Below are positions 17,045 through 26,200 of a stretch of DNA of 64,000 bases, piece after piece; the stretch's first letter is position 1; each line of letters begins with the position of its first letter. Location of the stretch: the NCBI RefSeq assembly GCF_023016005.1, contig NZ_JALKAZ010000001.1, positions 1,612,001 to 1,676,000 on the forward strand, in the 5' to 3' direction. Below the pieces are notes generated by a model, which was given only the letters and a program-made list of their open reading frames with translations, was not told the DNA's origin and did no database searches. Position numbers and translations under genes: made by a program. The DNA comes from Erythrobacter sp. F6033 (GTDB taxonomy: Bacteria; Pseudomonadota; Alphaproteobacteria; Sphingomonadales; Sphingomonadaceae).

Positions 17045-17073
17045 CGGGTATGTCAGGCTTTTACCGCGGTCAA
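17045..17073 (-). promoter_or_regulatory. Predicted promoter of the bkd operon
   Basis: Minus strand: -35 TTGACC, a 17-nt spacer and a weak -10 TACCCG, in the 108-bp gap after thyA. Predicted leader about 60 nt. Confidence 0.4.
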
Positions 17074-17083
17074 GCGGCGCGGA

Positions 17084-18025
17084 TCACACCGCAACAGGTG
17101 CCTTGATTGGGGCCTGCGGCGCGTAATCATGCACCACGAAATCCTCAATTTTGTAATCGAAAATTGTTTCGGGCTTTCGGGTGATTTCAAGAGTCGGCGC
17201 GCCGGATGGCTCGCGAGTCAGTTGCTCGGTGATCAAATGCTCGTGGTTGAGATAGAGGTGAACGTCCCCGCCCATCCAAACCAATTCGCCCGGCTCCAGC
17301 CCGACTTGTTGCGCGACCATGCGTTGCAGCAAAGCAGCCGACCACAGGTTAAATGGCAGGCCCAGCGCCACATCGCAGCTGCGCTGATACAGCATACAAT
17401 TCAGCCGGTCTCCCGCGACGTGGAACTGATAGGTCTTGTGACACGGTGGCAGCGCCATCCGGTCAAGCTCGGCCACGTTCCAGCCCTCGATGATATGACG
17501 GCGGCTACCCGGATTGTTCGTGAGGCTTTCGATCAGCTCAGCGACCTGATTGATGCCCTTGCCGCGCTCGTACAGCCCGTCTTTGCGATACCGATAGGTC
17601 GGCCAATCGACCCATTGCTTGCCATAGACCGGACCAAGATCGCCCCAACGGGTCGCAAAATCTTCGTCATCGGCGATGCGCTGCACGAATTCTTCAAGGG
17701 AGACGTCTTCGCCGCTTTCTTTGACGTATTGTGCGTGCGGCCATTCGTTCCAGATTTTGACGCCTTGCAGCACCAGCGGGCGGATATTGGTCTCGCCTGT
17801 CAGGAACCACAGCATCTCGCGCGTCGCGGTTTTCCAATACACCCGCTTGGTCGTAAGCAGCGGCATCGCGCCATCCGCCAGATCATATCGCAACATCGCG
17901 CCCGCAATCGAACGTGTCCCGATACCGGTCCGGTCGGCGCGCTGGCTGCCACTTTCCCAAATCTGACGCATCAGATCGAGATATTGCTGTTCGGGATGAA
18001 TGCCGTGAGTCGCTGCGCTTGCCAT
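17084..18025 (-). CDS. thyA: Thymidylate synthase (ThyA)
   Basis: 313 residues from ATG 18025 (MASAATHGIHPEQQYLDLM); a second in-frame start at 18061 would add 12 residues. Nucleophile Cys195 in MALPPCHKTYQ, dUMP-binding RSCDVALGLPFN, the folate-site N-terminal block DRTGIGTRSI, and the C-terminal APIKAPVAV. Somewhat longer than the E. coli enzyme (264) owing to an insert around residues 90-130 common in one ThyA subgroup. It methylates dUMP using methylene-THF. The bkd genes follow downstream on the same strand. Confidence 0.96.
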   Translation of the reverse strand: MASAATHGIHPEQQYLDLMRQIWESGSQRADRTGIGTRSIAGAMLRYDLADGAMPLLTTKRVYWKTATREMLWFLTGETNIRPLVLQGVKIWNEWPHAQYVKESGEDVSLEEFVQRIADDEDFATRWGDLGPVYGKQWVDWPTYRYRKDGLYERGKGINQVAELIESLTNNPGSRRHIIEGWNVAELDRMALPPCHKTYQFHVAGDRLNCMLYQRSCDVALGLPFNLWSAALLQRMVAQQVGLEPGELVWMGGDVHLYLNHEHLITEQLTREPSGAPTLEITRKPETIFDYKIEDFVVHDYAPQAPIKAPVAV

Positions 18026-18095
18026 AGGGTCAGCTATAGGAGGCAAACAGACGCTTGCCACCCCGCCCGCATGCGCCTTTCAACACATGCCGCGT

Positions 18096-18551
18096 TCAGA
18101 CTATCGTCTCAGCCACAAAGCCAAGCGCAATGGTCAGCGCGCCCAACCCGACGGACAGGTGGATGCGCAGCCGCATGAAATCGGGCGCAGCAAAACCCAG
18201 CGCGCGATCCACCAATGGCGATGCGAGGATAAATGCGCCGAGATACATCAGCGCAGGTCCCGGCCATGACCACCCGAAACTCCACGGCAGAAACAGCGCG
18301 ACCGCGATCAGGCTCGGCATGACAGCGATCAGATACGCTCCCGCTCCAGCTTTACCGCTTGCGATGGATTGCCCCCACCAGACACCGCCAAGAAAGCTGA
18401 AAATCGCGGCGGCGTAGGCGAACCCGCCTGCAAGCGCTGAGTAGGCATATTCATGGCCCGTCGCAGCCAGCGCCACGCAGATAATTTGCGGAAGCAATCC
18501 CGCATAGCCGAGCCAGCGCGCAGTGGGTGTAAGTGAGGTTGATCCGTCCAT
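18096..18551 (-). CDS. DUF3429 multi-pass membrane protein
   Basis: 151 residues from ATG 18551 (GTG 18572 would add 7). Four to five hydrophobic segments: ARWLGYAGLLPQIICVALAA, YSALAGGFAYAAAIFSFLGG followed by VWWGQSIASGK, AYLIAVMPSLIAVALFLPW, ALMYLGAFILASPLVDRALG, IHLSVGLGALTIALGFVAE. The FLGGVWWG block is typical of DUF3429. Inner membrane, function unknown. Divergent from the SDR gene. Confidence 0.85.
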   Translation of the reverse strand: MDGSTSLTPTARWLGYAGLLPQIICVALAATGHEYAYSALAGGFAYAAAIFSFLGGVWWGQSIASGKAGAGAYLIAVMPSLIAVALFLPWSFGWSWPGPALMYLGAFILASPLVDRALGFAAPDFMRLRIHLSVGLGALTIALGFVAETIV

Positions 18552-18626
18552 GCGAGCCAAATCGTCTGACACACCACTCGGTTCCCGCGCGCTTGCGAGA
18601 CAGCGCGCTTTGCGTCACCAAGGGCC

Positions 18627-19400
18627 ATGGAACTCTTCGATCTATCAGGCCGCGTCGCGGTCATCACAGGCGGCAATGGCGGGCTTGGCCTTGGTATGGC
18701 GCGAGGTCTTGTCAAAGCGGGCGCGAATGTCGCGATTTGGGCGCGCAATGAGGAGAAGAATGCAAAGGCGCTGCTGGAGCTGAAATCCATCGGAAATGGC
18801 GAGGTAAAGGCCATTTCCTGCGACGTGTCCGAAGACACGCAGATCGAAGATGCCATGTGCACGACCCTGGACGCCTTTGGCCGCGTAGATGCCTGTTTCG
18901 CCAATGCCGGAATTTCGGGTGCGGGCACGGCAATCCCTGACATCACAGAGGAAGGGTGGGACCACACCATGGCCGTGAACGCGCGCGGGCCCGCTCTCAC
19001 CTATAAGCACGTAACCCGCCACATGATTGAGCGCGCCAAGAACGGCGATGCGGGCGGCAAACTGATCGTGACCTCCTCCGCTCAGGCAATCATGGGCGTG
19101 AACCGCTCGACCGACTACGCAGCGTCAAAAGCTGCCGTAACAGCATTGACGCGCGGCGCTGCGTTCGAATTGGCGCGACATCAGATTACCGCAAACGCCT
19201 TGCTGTTCGGATTCTACGAAACAGAGATCACTGCGAAGGCCGACCCGCGCTTTGCCGAATGGATCGAAAAACGCATTCCGCTGCGCCGTTTCGGCGATCA
19301 TGCCGGATTAGAGGGGCTGGCCGTGTTTCTGGCCTCACCGCACAGTGATTACATCACTGGACAAAGCCTCCCGGTCGATGGCGGGCTTAGTATTAGCTGA
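18627..19400 (+). CDS. SDR-family NAD(P)-dependent oxidoreductase
   Basis: 257 residues, classical short-chain dehydrogenase: nucleotide motif TGGNGGLG (14-21), NAG (93-95), catalytic Ser150/Ser151, Tyr164 and Lys168 (YAASK), and the C-terminal SDYITGQSLPVDGG. An Arg at the end of the second strand (WARNEEK) may favour NADPH. Substrate cannot be told from sequence; gluconate 5-dehydrogenase-like and 3-oxoacyl-ACP-like members look similar. 61 bp upstream of the ABC1 kinase gene. Confidence 0.9.
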   Translation: MELFDLSGRVAVITGGNGGLGLGMARGLVKAGANVAIWARNEEKNAKALLELKSIGNGEVKAISCDVSEDTQIEDAMCTTLDAFGRVDACFANAGISGAGTAIPDITEEGWDHTMAVNARGPALTYKHVTRHMIERAKNGDAGGKLIVTSSAQAIMGVNRSTDYAASKAAVTALTRGAAFELARHQITANALLFGFYETEITAKADPRFAEWIEKRIPLRRFGDHAGLEGLAVFLASPHSDYITGQSLPVDGGLSIS

Positions 19401-19461
19401 GCCCGGAACGCCCTTCCCTCGCGCTCGTTGATAGGCAAACTTCAAAGAAAGCTTTTGCCCC

Positions 19462-20820
19462 GTGGCCGACAACTCCAATGATAAATCCCGCGAACGCTCC
19501 GTGCCTTCGGGCCGCGTCTCGCGCTTTGCCAGTTTCGGCAGGCTTGCCAGCGGCGTGGCCGGCGGCATGGTGGCGGAAGGCGCAAGGCGGCTAGCCAAAG
19601 GCGAAGGCATTTCGGCCCGCGATCTTGTTCTGACACCAAGCAATGTCCAGCGTATGACCGATCGCCTATCGCATCTGCGCGGCGCGGCCATGAAAATGGG
19701 CCAGATGATCAGCATGGATTCGGGCGATTTCCTGCCCAAGCAACTTGCAGACATTCTGGCTACTTTGCGCGATCAGGCCAACTTTATGCCCGCCCGGCAG
19801 CTCGACACCGTCCTCAAATCCGAATGGGGTCCAGACTGGCGCAAGCAGTTTAAATGGTTCAATCCCCGCCCCGTTGCCGCTGCGTCAATCGGGCAGGTTC
19901 ACAAAGCGCTGACCCGTGATGGTCAGGAATTGGCGATCAAGGTGCAATATCCCGGCATTGCGGAAAGCATCGACAGCGATGTCGACAATGTGATGACATT
20001 GCTGAAGGTCGCCGGATTTGCCCCGCCAGAGCTGGAAGTCGACGCGCTGCTCGCCGAGGCGAAGAAGCAGCTGCACGAGGAAGCCGATTATCGCCGCGAA
20101 GGCGCTCAGATGGAAATGTACCGGGAAAAGCTGGAAGATGTCCCGGGCTTTGTCGTTCCGACGCTTCACGCTGAGCTGACGCGAGACCGCATTCTGGCGA
20201 TGAGTTTCGAAGACGGCAGCAGTATCGAAGAGCTTGAAAACGAAACCAATGAGCGCCGCGATGAAACCGTTGCGCAGCTGATGCGATTGGTCGCGCGCGA
20301 ACTCTTTGAATTCGGCGTAATGCAGACCGATCCGAACTTTGCGAACTTCCGGTACCGGCGCGAAACGGGCGAGATAATCCTGCTCGATTTCGGCGCTTGC
20401 CGCGATGTCGATCCCGATGTGTCGAACGGCTATCGCAAGATGCTGATCGCGGGGCTTAACGGAAACCGCGAAGAGGTGCTGAACGCCACCATCGAGGCCG
20501 GTTTCATGATGCCGATCGTGGCGGAGAAATACCCTGATCGGGTGAACCGCATGATCGACATTGTCATCAATGAAATGCGCGAAGACAAGCCGTTCGATTT
20601 CGGTGACCGCGCCTTTATCCCGCAGCTCCGCGATGAAGGCATGGCTATTGCTCAGGACAAGGAAACGTGGGCCTTCCCGCCTGTCGAAACCCTGTTCGTC
20701 CAACGCAAAGTCAGCGGTACGGCACTACTCGGCGCACGCTTGAAAGCGCAGGTCAATATCCGCCGCTTGACCGAGGAGGTGCTGGCATCGACCAAGCCCC
20801 TCCCCGCCAAGGCCGCTTAG
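19462..20820 (+). CDS. ABC1/ADCK (UbiB-like) atypical kinase
   Basis: 452 residues with GTG start at 19462. Family hallmarks: KMGQ (78-81), the Ala-rich loop PVAAASIGQVHKA in place of a Gly-rich loop, Lys160 in AIKVQYPG, the HEEADYRREG segment, QTDPNFANF catalytic loop and LLDFGAC metal motif. ABC1 proteins are ATPases needed for ubiquinone synthesis or lipid handling. It lacks the C-terminal membrane helices of UbiB and resembles the COQ8/ADCK3 branch. Its stop overlaps that of the convergent DUF885 gene. Confidence 0.9.
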   Translation: MADNSNDKSRERSVPSGRVSRFASFGRLASGVAGGMVAEGARRLAKGEGISARDLVLTPSNVQRMTDRLSHLRGAAMKMGQMISMDSGDFLPKQLADILATLRDQANFMPARQLDTVLKSEWGPDWRKQFKWFNPRPVAAASIGQVHKALTRDGQELAIKVQYPGIAESIDSDVDNVMTLLKVAGFAPPELEVDALLAEAKKQLHEEADYRREGAQMEMYREKLEDVPGFVVPTLHAELTRDRILAMSFEDGSSIEELENETNERRDETVAQLMRLVARELFEFGVMQTDPNFANFRYRRETGEIILLDFGACRDVDPDVSNGYRKMLIAGLNGNREEVLNATIEAGFMMPIVAEKYPDRVNRMIDIVINEMREDKPFDFGDRAFIPQLRDEGMAIAQDKETWAFPPVETLFVQRKVSGTALLGARLKAQVNIRRLTEEVLASTKPLPAKAA

Positions 20821-22595
20821 TCAGAGACAGACTCAACGCCGCCATGCTTTTGATGATGGATCCACGTATTGACGTATTCTTCCAGCACTGAAAGCGGCAC
20901 CGCACCGTTTTCCAGCACCGTGTCGTGGAAGGCGCGCAGATCGAAATCCGCGCCGAGTTCTTCCTCCGCACGGGCACGCAGTTCGCGGATTTTCAGCTCA
21001 CCGATTTTGTAAGCGAGTGCCTGACCCGGCCAGGTCATATAGCGGTTAACCTCGGCATCGATATTCGCCGGTGAAAGCGCGGTGTTGTCGAGCATATAAT
21101 CGACAGCCTGCTGCTTGCTCCAACCCTTCGAATGGAGACCAGTGTCGACCACAAGCCGCGTCGCGCGCCACATCTCATACGACAGACGACCCATCTGTTT
21201 CGCGGGCGTATCATACAGACCCATCTCGATCCCGAGGCGTTCCGAATACAGGCCCCAACCTTCGACAAAGGCGGTGAAGAACGTTCCATTGGCGCGCAGC
21301 GGGTGAATATCGAGCTCCTGCTGAAGCGCGATTTGATGGTGGTGCCCCGGCACCGCCTCATGCACGCCAAGCGCAGGCAATTCCCACAAAGGACGCTGGT
21401 CCAGCTCGGTCAGGTTCAGGCGGTAAATGCCTGCCTGCCCCGTCTCCAGAGAACCCGGCTCATAATAGGCGGTGGTGTTGCCAGCCGCGTTCGCTGCAGG
21501 GATCGGCAGCACGGTGTAAGGCTGACGCGGCAGGCGGCCAAACAGCTTGGGCATGAACCCGTCGATCTTCTTCGCAAGCGCCTGCGTGTATTCCAGATAT
21601 TCCTGCTCATCCGTCATGTAATATTGCGGATCGGTGCGCAGATGCTCGATAAACGCCTCGCGCGTGTCGAAACCCGCTTCGGTCGCGACTTCGACCATTT
21701 CTGAGCGGATCCGGGCAACTTCTGACAGGCCCAGATTGTGGACCTCGTCTGGCGTCATATCGGTCGTAGTGAAACTGCGCACGCGGTAGGCGTAATATTC
21801 GTCGCCATTCGGCGTTTCGAGGACACCGGGTGTGCCACTCCGACAATTGGGCGCGTATTCATCGACGTAGAAAGACCGAAACTCGTCATAGGCCGGAAAC
21901 ACTTCCTCGGTCAGCGCAGCTGCGGCATCAGCCTTTAGAGCCTCCCAATCCGCATCGCTGATCGCCGTAGGTTTCTCACCTGCAAACGGACGCCAGAACG
22001 GCGATTCCGTGTGGTCCGAAACATCGGCCTGATCGAACCGGTCTTCAAAACCCTCCATCGGCTCGCATGGCTGTGTCAGGCCGCGGGCAACCGCTTCGCG
22101 GCTGCGCGCGATACCGTCGGCATTCAGCTCGGCAAATGCCTGCAGACGCCCGACATAGCTTTGATAATCGGCAAGCGTGAAGAATGGCGAGCGGTATGGC
22201 AGCGAGGCAAAACCGGAAAACCAGCTGCCGCGATTGGTGAACAGGATATAGCGGTTGTGGTCGAATTCGGCGCCCGCAAGTGCATCGTCAAAACTGCTTT
22301 TCAGGATGGCATAGTCGACTTGCAGATCGACGGGGAGCTGGATCGGATCAATCGCCTCTAACCGGGCAAGAAATGCGCGTGCTTCGGCAATGTTGCGGTC
22401 ATACGCTTCGAGCGAAAGATCGCCGAGTTTGCCATCCCCGCGCCGGTCACCAATGCTGGTGGCCAGTTGCGGCGAGCTGTCCAGGGTCGCCTCCCACACC
22501 TCTTCGCGCAGTTCCTCGTAATCATCCACCGGGCCAGCCATCAGCGGGCTAGAGAGCAAAGTGGTGGCGGCCAGTGCTGCAACGAAATGACGCAT
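20817..22595 (-). CDS. DUF885 secreted metallopeptidase-like protein
   Basis: 592 residues with a signal peptide ([20 protein letters not shown]). Matches DUF885: N-terminal helical region ([18 protein letters not shown]), [14 protein letters not shown], and the putative zinc motif [10 protein letters not shown] (about residue 416), then [13 protein letters not shown] and [14 protein letters not shown] near the end. Distantly related to M3/M32-type gluzincins, and experimentally little known. Probably a periplasmic carboxypeptidase. Alone on its strand between two plus-strand genes. Confidence 0.88.
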   Translation of the reverse strand: MRHFVAALAATTLLSSPLMAGPVDDYEELREEVWEATLDSSPQLATSIGDRRGDGKLGDLSLEAYDRNIAEARAFLARLEAIDPIQLPVDLQVDYAILKSSFDDALAGAEFDHNRYILFTNRGSWFSGFASLPYRSPFFTLADYQSYVGRLQAFAELNADGIARSREAVARGLTQPCEPMEGFEDRFDQADVSDHTESPFWRPFAGEKPTAISDADWEALKADAAAALTEEVFPAYDEFRSFYVDEYAPNCRSGTPGVLETPNGDEYYAYRVRSFTTTDMTPDEVHNLGLSEVARIRSEMVEVATEAGFDTREAFIEHLRTDPQYYMTDEQEYLEYTQALAKKIDGFMPKLFGRLPRQPYTVLPIPAANAAGNTTAYYEPGSLETGQAGIYRLNLTELDQRPLWELPALGVHEAVPGHHHQIALQQELDIHPLRANGTFFTAFVEGWGLYSERLGIEMGLYDTPAKQMGRLSYEMWRATRLVVDTGLHSKGWSKQQAVDYMLDNTALSPANIDAEVNRYMTWPGQALAYKIGELKIRELRARAEEELGADFDLRAFHDTVLENGAVPLSVLEEYVNTWIHHQKHGGVESVSD

Positions 22596-22659
22596 GAAAA
22601 TTCTCCTGTTGGCACGCTTCCTATTGCGCGCCGCGCGCGAGGTCTAGTAGCTTGCCTGA

Positions 22660-23127
22660 ATGAGCCACACCGCATCAGTGCTATTCGTTTGCCTCGGCAA
22701 TATCTGCCGTTCTCCACTCGCGGAGGCCGCGTTTCGCGCTGCGGCGGACGATGCGGGATTGGCCGTGCATGTCGATAGCGTCGGCACGGCAGGCTATCAT
22801 GTGGGCGAGCCGCCTGATCCGCGCAGCATCCGCACTGCGGCGGCGCGCGGCATCGACATCACCAGCTATCGCGGACGGCAATTGAGCGAGAACGACTTTC
22901 ACGAGTTCACGCATATCTTTGCAATGGACCAGGAAAACCTGCGCAATATCAAAGCGCGCGCTCCCGATGGCGCGATGGCTGAAATTTCGCTGCTGCTTGA
23001 TCTCGTCGCGGGACAGGAAGGCGAAGAAGTGGGCGATCCGTATTACGGCGGCGATGACGGGTTTGATCGCACTTGGGCCGAGGTCAGCGAAGCAGCGGAT
23101 GCCTTGGCCGCCAAGCTACGCGGATAG
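22660..23127 (+). CDS. Low-molecular-weight protein-tyrosine phosphatase
   Basis: 155 residues with the P-loop CLGNICRSP (Cys11 nucleophile, Cys16, Arg17) and the general-acid loop GDPYYGG (Asp126). Full length. Cytoplasmic; bacterial members dephosphorylate BY-kinases in polysaccharide export or act on arginine phosphate. No kinase or polysaccharide gene is adjacent, so the partner is unknown. Divergent from the DUF885 gene. Confidence 0.93.
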   Translation: MSHTASVLFVCLGNICRSPLAEAAFRAAADDAGLAVHVDSVGTAGYHVGEPPDPRSIRTAAARGIDITSYRGRQLSENDFHEFTHIFAMDQENLRNIKARAPDGAMAEISLLLDLVAGQEGEEVGDPYYGGDDGFDRTWAEVSEAADALAAKLRG

Positions 23128-23136
23128 CCTTTCAAA

Positions 23137-23667
23137 TTAGGCCGATTTACGTCCGAAAGTGCGGACCTGCGGCATTTCAGGCTGCGGCTCTTCCATCCGT
23201 TTTGCAGGGCGCGCGCCGGGGCGACTGGAAGCAGGCCCACCTTCCGCGAGCGTTACAATAAGCTTTTCTATCGGACGAAATTCGGACGACAGAAATTGCT
23301 CTGAAACCCGTTTGCCGAACAGGAAGTTGCTGCTGTCACCAAGGAACAGATGACGGGTGGAGGCCACGCCATTGGTTGTGGTGGTTTCGACAGAAGAACG
23401 CAAAACGTCTTCCCTGCTGAACCGGGTGGTACCGAACAGGCCGTGGAATTCGATCGCGTTTCCACGGACTTCCAAGATCGTGTTGTCGATAAAGATATAG
23501 CGAAGGGCGAAGGGAATACAGCAGACCATGATTACGGCCACCAACAACCCCATGAACGCGCCTTTTCCATAGAAGTTGGACCAGACCCAAAACCCGCCAA
23601 CCGCCATCAGCGAAACGAGCACCAGATACACACTGAGCCGAACTCGCGAGTACTTCACCTTAAACAT
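23137..23667 (-). CDS. Two-helix membrane protein of unknown function
   Basis: 176 residues: two hydrophobic segments (about 11-31 and 36-57), then a soluble beta-rich region (NTILEVRGNAIEFHGLFGTTRFSREDV, STRHLFLGDS) resembling a bacterial PH-like domain, and a Pro-rich basic tail ending VRTFGRKSA. I do not recognise a specific family. Convergent with the phosphatase gene, 9 bp apart. Confidence 0.75.
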   Translation of the reverse strand: MFKVKYSRVRLSVYLVLVSLMAVGGFWVWSNFYGKGAFMGLLVAVIMVCCIPFALRYIFIDNTILEVRGNAIEFHGLFGTTRFSREDVLRSSVETTTTNGVASTRHLFLGDSSNFLFGKRVSEQFLSSEFRPIEKLIVTLAEGGPASSRPGARPAKRMEEPQPEMPQVRTFGRKSA

Positions 23668-23730
23668 AATTCCCTCCGTCCGGACTGGAACTATGCATAT
23701 TGTACTGATTTTTCGTTACTTTGCGGAGCC

Positions 23731-25794
23731 TTAGCCGCCGCGTAGCAGCTGAACGCCCCAATCGCGCTCAAACAGATACAGCAATTGCCGCGCCGCTTCC
23801 CCGCGCTCGCTGGTTAACCCGCCGTCGCGCTCAATCAAAAGCCGCGCATCGGCGTGGGCAATGGGAAGATATTTCTGCACCTGCTCAAGATTGGCGATCC
23901 GGAAAGCCGCCTCACCCGATTGCCGTGTGCCCAGCAATTCGCCGCCGCCGCGCAGTTCGAGATCTTCTTCGGCAATGCGGAAACCGTCCTGTGTTTCCCG
24001 CATCAGCGCCAGCCGTTTGCGACCGGTTTCGGATAGCTCGTTTCCGCGCAGCAGCACGCACACCGATTTTTCCGATCCGCGCCCTACCCGTCCACGCAAT
24101 TGGTGAAGCTGCGCAAGGCCGAACCGTTCCGCCTGTTCGATCACCATCAGGGTAGAGGACGGCACATCCACGCCCACCTCAATCACCGTGGTCGCCACCA
24201 GCAATTTCGCACCGCCGCTCGCAAACCGTTCCATATTCGCGTCTTTGATATCGGGCGTAAGCTGTCCGTGGACCATCACCACATCATCGCCGAACCGCTC
24301 TTTCAGCGAGGCATAGCGCGCCTCGGCAGCGGCAATGTCATCCGTCTCGCTTTCGCGCACCATCGGGCACACCCAATAGGCCTGCTGACCACTTGCCAGA
24401 TGCCGCTCCACTCCCGCGACCATATCGTCCAGCCGCTCTTGCGGAATGACCCGCGTATCAATCGCCTGCCTTCCGGGTGGCAATTCGTCGAGGCGGCTCA
24501 CATCCATCTCGCCATATTGCGCAAGCGTCAGGGAACGAGGGATCGGGGTAGCCGTCATTGCCAGCGTGTGCGGCGCGCGTTTGCCCTTGGCAGCGAGCGC
24601 GAGGCGTTGCTGCACGCCAAAGCGATGCTGCTCATCAATCACCACCAGGCCGAGGTCTTTATACCCGACTGTGTCCTGAAAAATCGCATGCGTGCCGACT
24701 AGAATATCAATCGAACCGTCGAGCAGACCCATCAGAATACCCTCGCGCTCCTTGCCCTTCGCGCGCCCTGTAAGGATCGCGACCTCGACGCCCGTTGGCG
24801 CGGCCATCTTGCGCAAAGTCTCAAAGTGCTGGCGCGCAAGAATTTCGGTTGGAGCAAGCATCGCGGCCTGTTTGCCCGCCTCAACCGCAACCAGCATCGA
24901 CGCGAGCGCCACCACCGTCTTACCCGCGCCCACATCGCCTTGCAGCAGGCGCAGCATCGGCGCCTCTTGCTGCAAATCGCCTTCGATCTCGTCAATTGAT
25001 CGTTTCTGCGCTCCCGTCATTTCAAACGGCAGGTCGAGCTTCGCGCGCAGGCTGCCATCACCGGCCAGAGCCTGTCCCTTACGCCGCCGTCCCTCGGCTT
25101 TCACCAAAATGAGCGCGAGACTGTTGGCGAGCAGCTCGTCATAGGCCAGCCTGTCCCGCGCCCGCTCGTTCAAATCCTTATGCGCCAGATGCAGGGCATC
25201 GCGCCATGCGGGCCAGCCGGAGCTTTCAAACTGCCCCGGCTCGATCCATTCCGGCAGTTCGGGAAGGCGCTCGAGCGATTGCGCGGTGAGCGAGGCTACA
25301 CGCGGCTGGGTCAGCCCCTCGGACAGGCGATAAACCGGCTCGTTAAGCCGTGCGAGATGCGCCGCGCTGTCCTTCTCGATATGATCGGGATGGACGATTT
25401 GCAGCATGTCGCCATACCGGTCGAGCCGACCCGCCACCCAGCGTTTCTCCCCCACCGGAAGCTGTTTCTTCGCCGTATAGGATGCGCGCCCGAAATAGGT
25501 CAGCGAACAGATATTGCCCGCATCGTCCGCTGCCACAACGTTGTATGGCCCGCGCCCCGGATTGCGGCTGGCGCGGTGCTCGGTCGGGGTCAGGCCGATA
25601 ATAACCTGCTCGCCTTCGCTGCCTTCATCCAGATCATTGATCACGCGCCGCGTCACAAACCGTTCCGGTAGGTGATAGGCGAGGTCCTTCACCCGTGTCA
25701 GGCCGAGCTTCTCTAACGGCTTCATCATCTTCGGCCCGACCCCATCAAGGTCGCGGGCTTCGATAAACAGCGGATTGAGTGCCTCTGGACGCAT
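23731..25794 (-). CDS. recG: ATP-dependent DNA helicase RecG
   Basis: 687 residues. N-terminal wedge/OB domain (to about 200), helicase domain with Walker A GDVGAGKTVVALASM, DEQH box VVIDEQHRFGVQQR, TATPIPRSL, and the C-terminal TRG-type region with QLRGRVGRGSEKS and GGELLGTRQSG. It remodels stalled forks and Holliday junctions. ATG 25794 lies 55 bp from the divergent sdhE start; recG-sdhE-mfd adjacency is common in alphaproteobacteria and puts two translocases of related type side by side. Confidence 0.97.
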   Translation of the reverse strand: MRPEALNPLFIEARDLDGVGPKMMKPLEKLGLTRVKDLAYHLPERFVTRRVINDLDEGSEGEQVIIGLTPTEHRASRNPGRGPYNVVAADDAGNICSLTYFGRASYTAKKQLPVGEKRWVAGRLDRYGDMLQIVHPDHIEKDSAAHLARLNEPVYRLSEGLTQPRVASLTAQSLERLPELPEWIEPGQFESSGWPAWRDALHLAHKDLNERARDRLAYDELLANSLALILVKAEGRRRKGQALAGDGSLRAKLDLPFEMTGAQKRSIDEIEGDLQQEAPMLRLLQGDVGAGKTVVALASMLVAVEAGKQAAMLAPTEILARQHFETLRKMAAPTGVEVAILTGRAKGKEREGILMGLLDGSIDILVGTHAIFQDTVGYKDLGLVVIDEQHRFGVQQRLALAAKGKRAPHTLAMTATPIPRSLTLAQYGEMDVSRLDELPPGRQAIDTRVIPQERLDDMVAGVERHLASGQQAYWVCPMVRESETDDIAAAEARYASLKERFGDDVVMVHGQLTPDIKDANMERFASGGAKLLVATTVIEVGVDVPSSTLMVIEQAERFGLAQLHQLRGRVGRGSEKSVCVLLRGNELSETGRKRLALMRETQDGFRIAEEDLELRGGGELLGTRQSGEAAFRIANLEQVQKYLPIAHADARLLIERDGGLTSERGEAARQLLYLFERDWGVQLLRGG

Positions 25795-25849
25795 GGCTTC
25801 ACTCTATACCGTCTTGAACGCGAAAGCCGAGTGCCTTACTTGGCGCGGC

Positions 25850-26128
25850 ATGACGGATATGCCCACATTCGAAGCCCGCCTGGCCAGAGCCAAGTTCCGC
25901 GCATGGCATCGCGGCACGCGCGAAGCCGATTATATGATCGGCGGTTTCTTCGATCGCTATTCGGCGGAATGGGATGTTCTCACGCTGGAATGGTTCGAAG
26001 ACCTGCTGGCCGAAGATGACGTGGACGTGATGGCATGGGCCCTGAAAACCGCGCCCGTTCCGGAGAAGTTCCAGGGCGAGCAGATCGAAAAGATGCAGGC
26101 GCTCGACTACGTCGATATCCCGCGCTAA
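25850..26128 (+). CDS. sdhE: Succinate dehydrogenase assembly factor SdhE
   Basis: 92 residues from ATG 25850. Carries the diagnostic RGTREADYMIGGFF (21-34; the R-G-x-x-E motif that contacts SdhA flavin site) and the acidic WFEDLLAEDDVDVMAW. It promotes covalent FAD attachment to SdhA. A longer frame from 25775 overlaps the recG start and is rejected because the extra 25 residues have no family similarity. mfd follows by 72 bp on the same strand. Confidence 0.92.
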   Translation: MTDMPTFEARLARAKFRAWHRGTREADYMIGGFFDRYSAEWDVLTLEWFEDLLAEDDVDVMAWALKTAPVPEKFQGEQIEKMQALDYVDIPR

Positions 26129-26200
26129 GCCGCGCTTCCTTTTGCATCTAATCACTGTGGCGGGGAACGCCTGCCCCTCCCGACCTTTGACTGAACAGAT

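Noticed and set aside
16694..18178. A 494-codon plus-strand frame across E1alpha, thyA and DUF3429.
   Set aside because: Antisense shadow of three confident genes.
25775..25849. A longer sdhE start overlapping recG.
   Set aside because: The added residues do not resemble SdhE, and family length fits ATG 25850.
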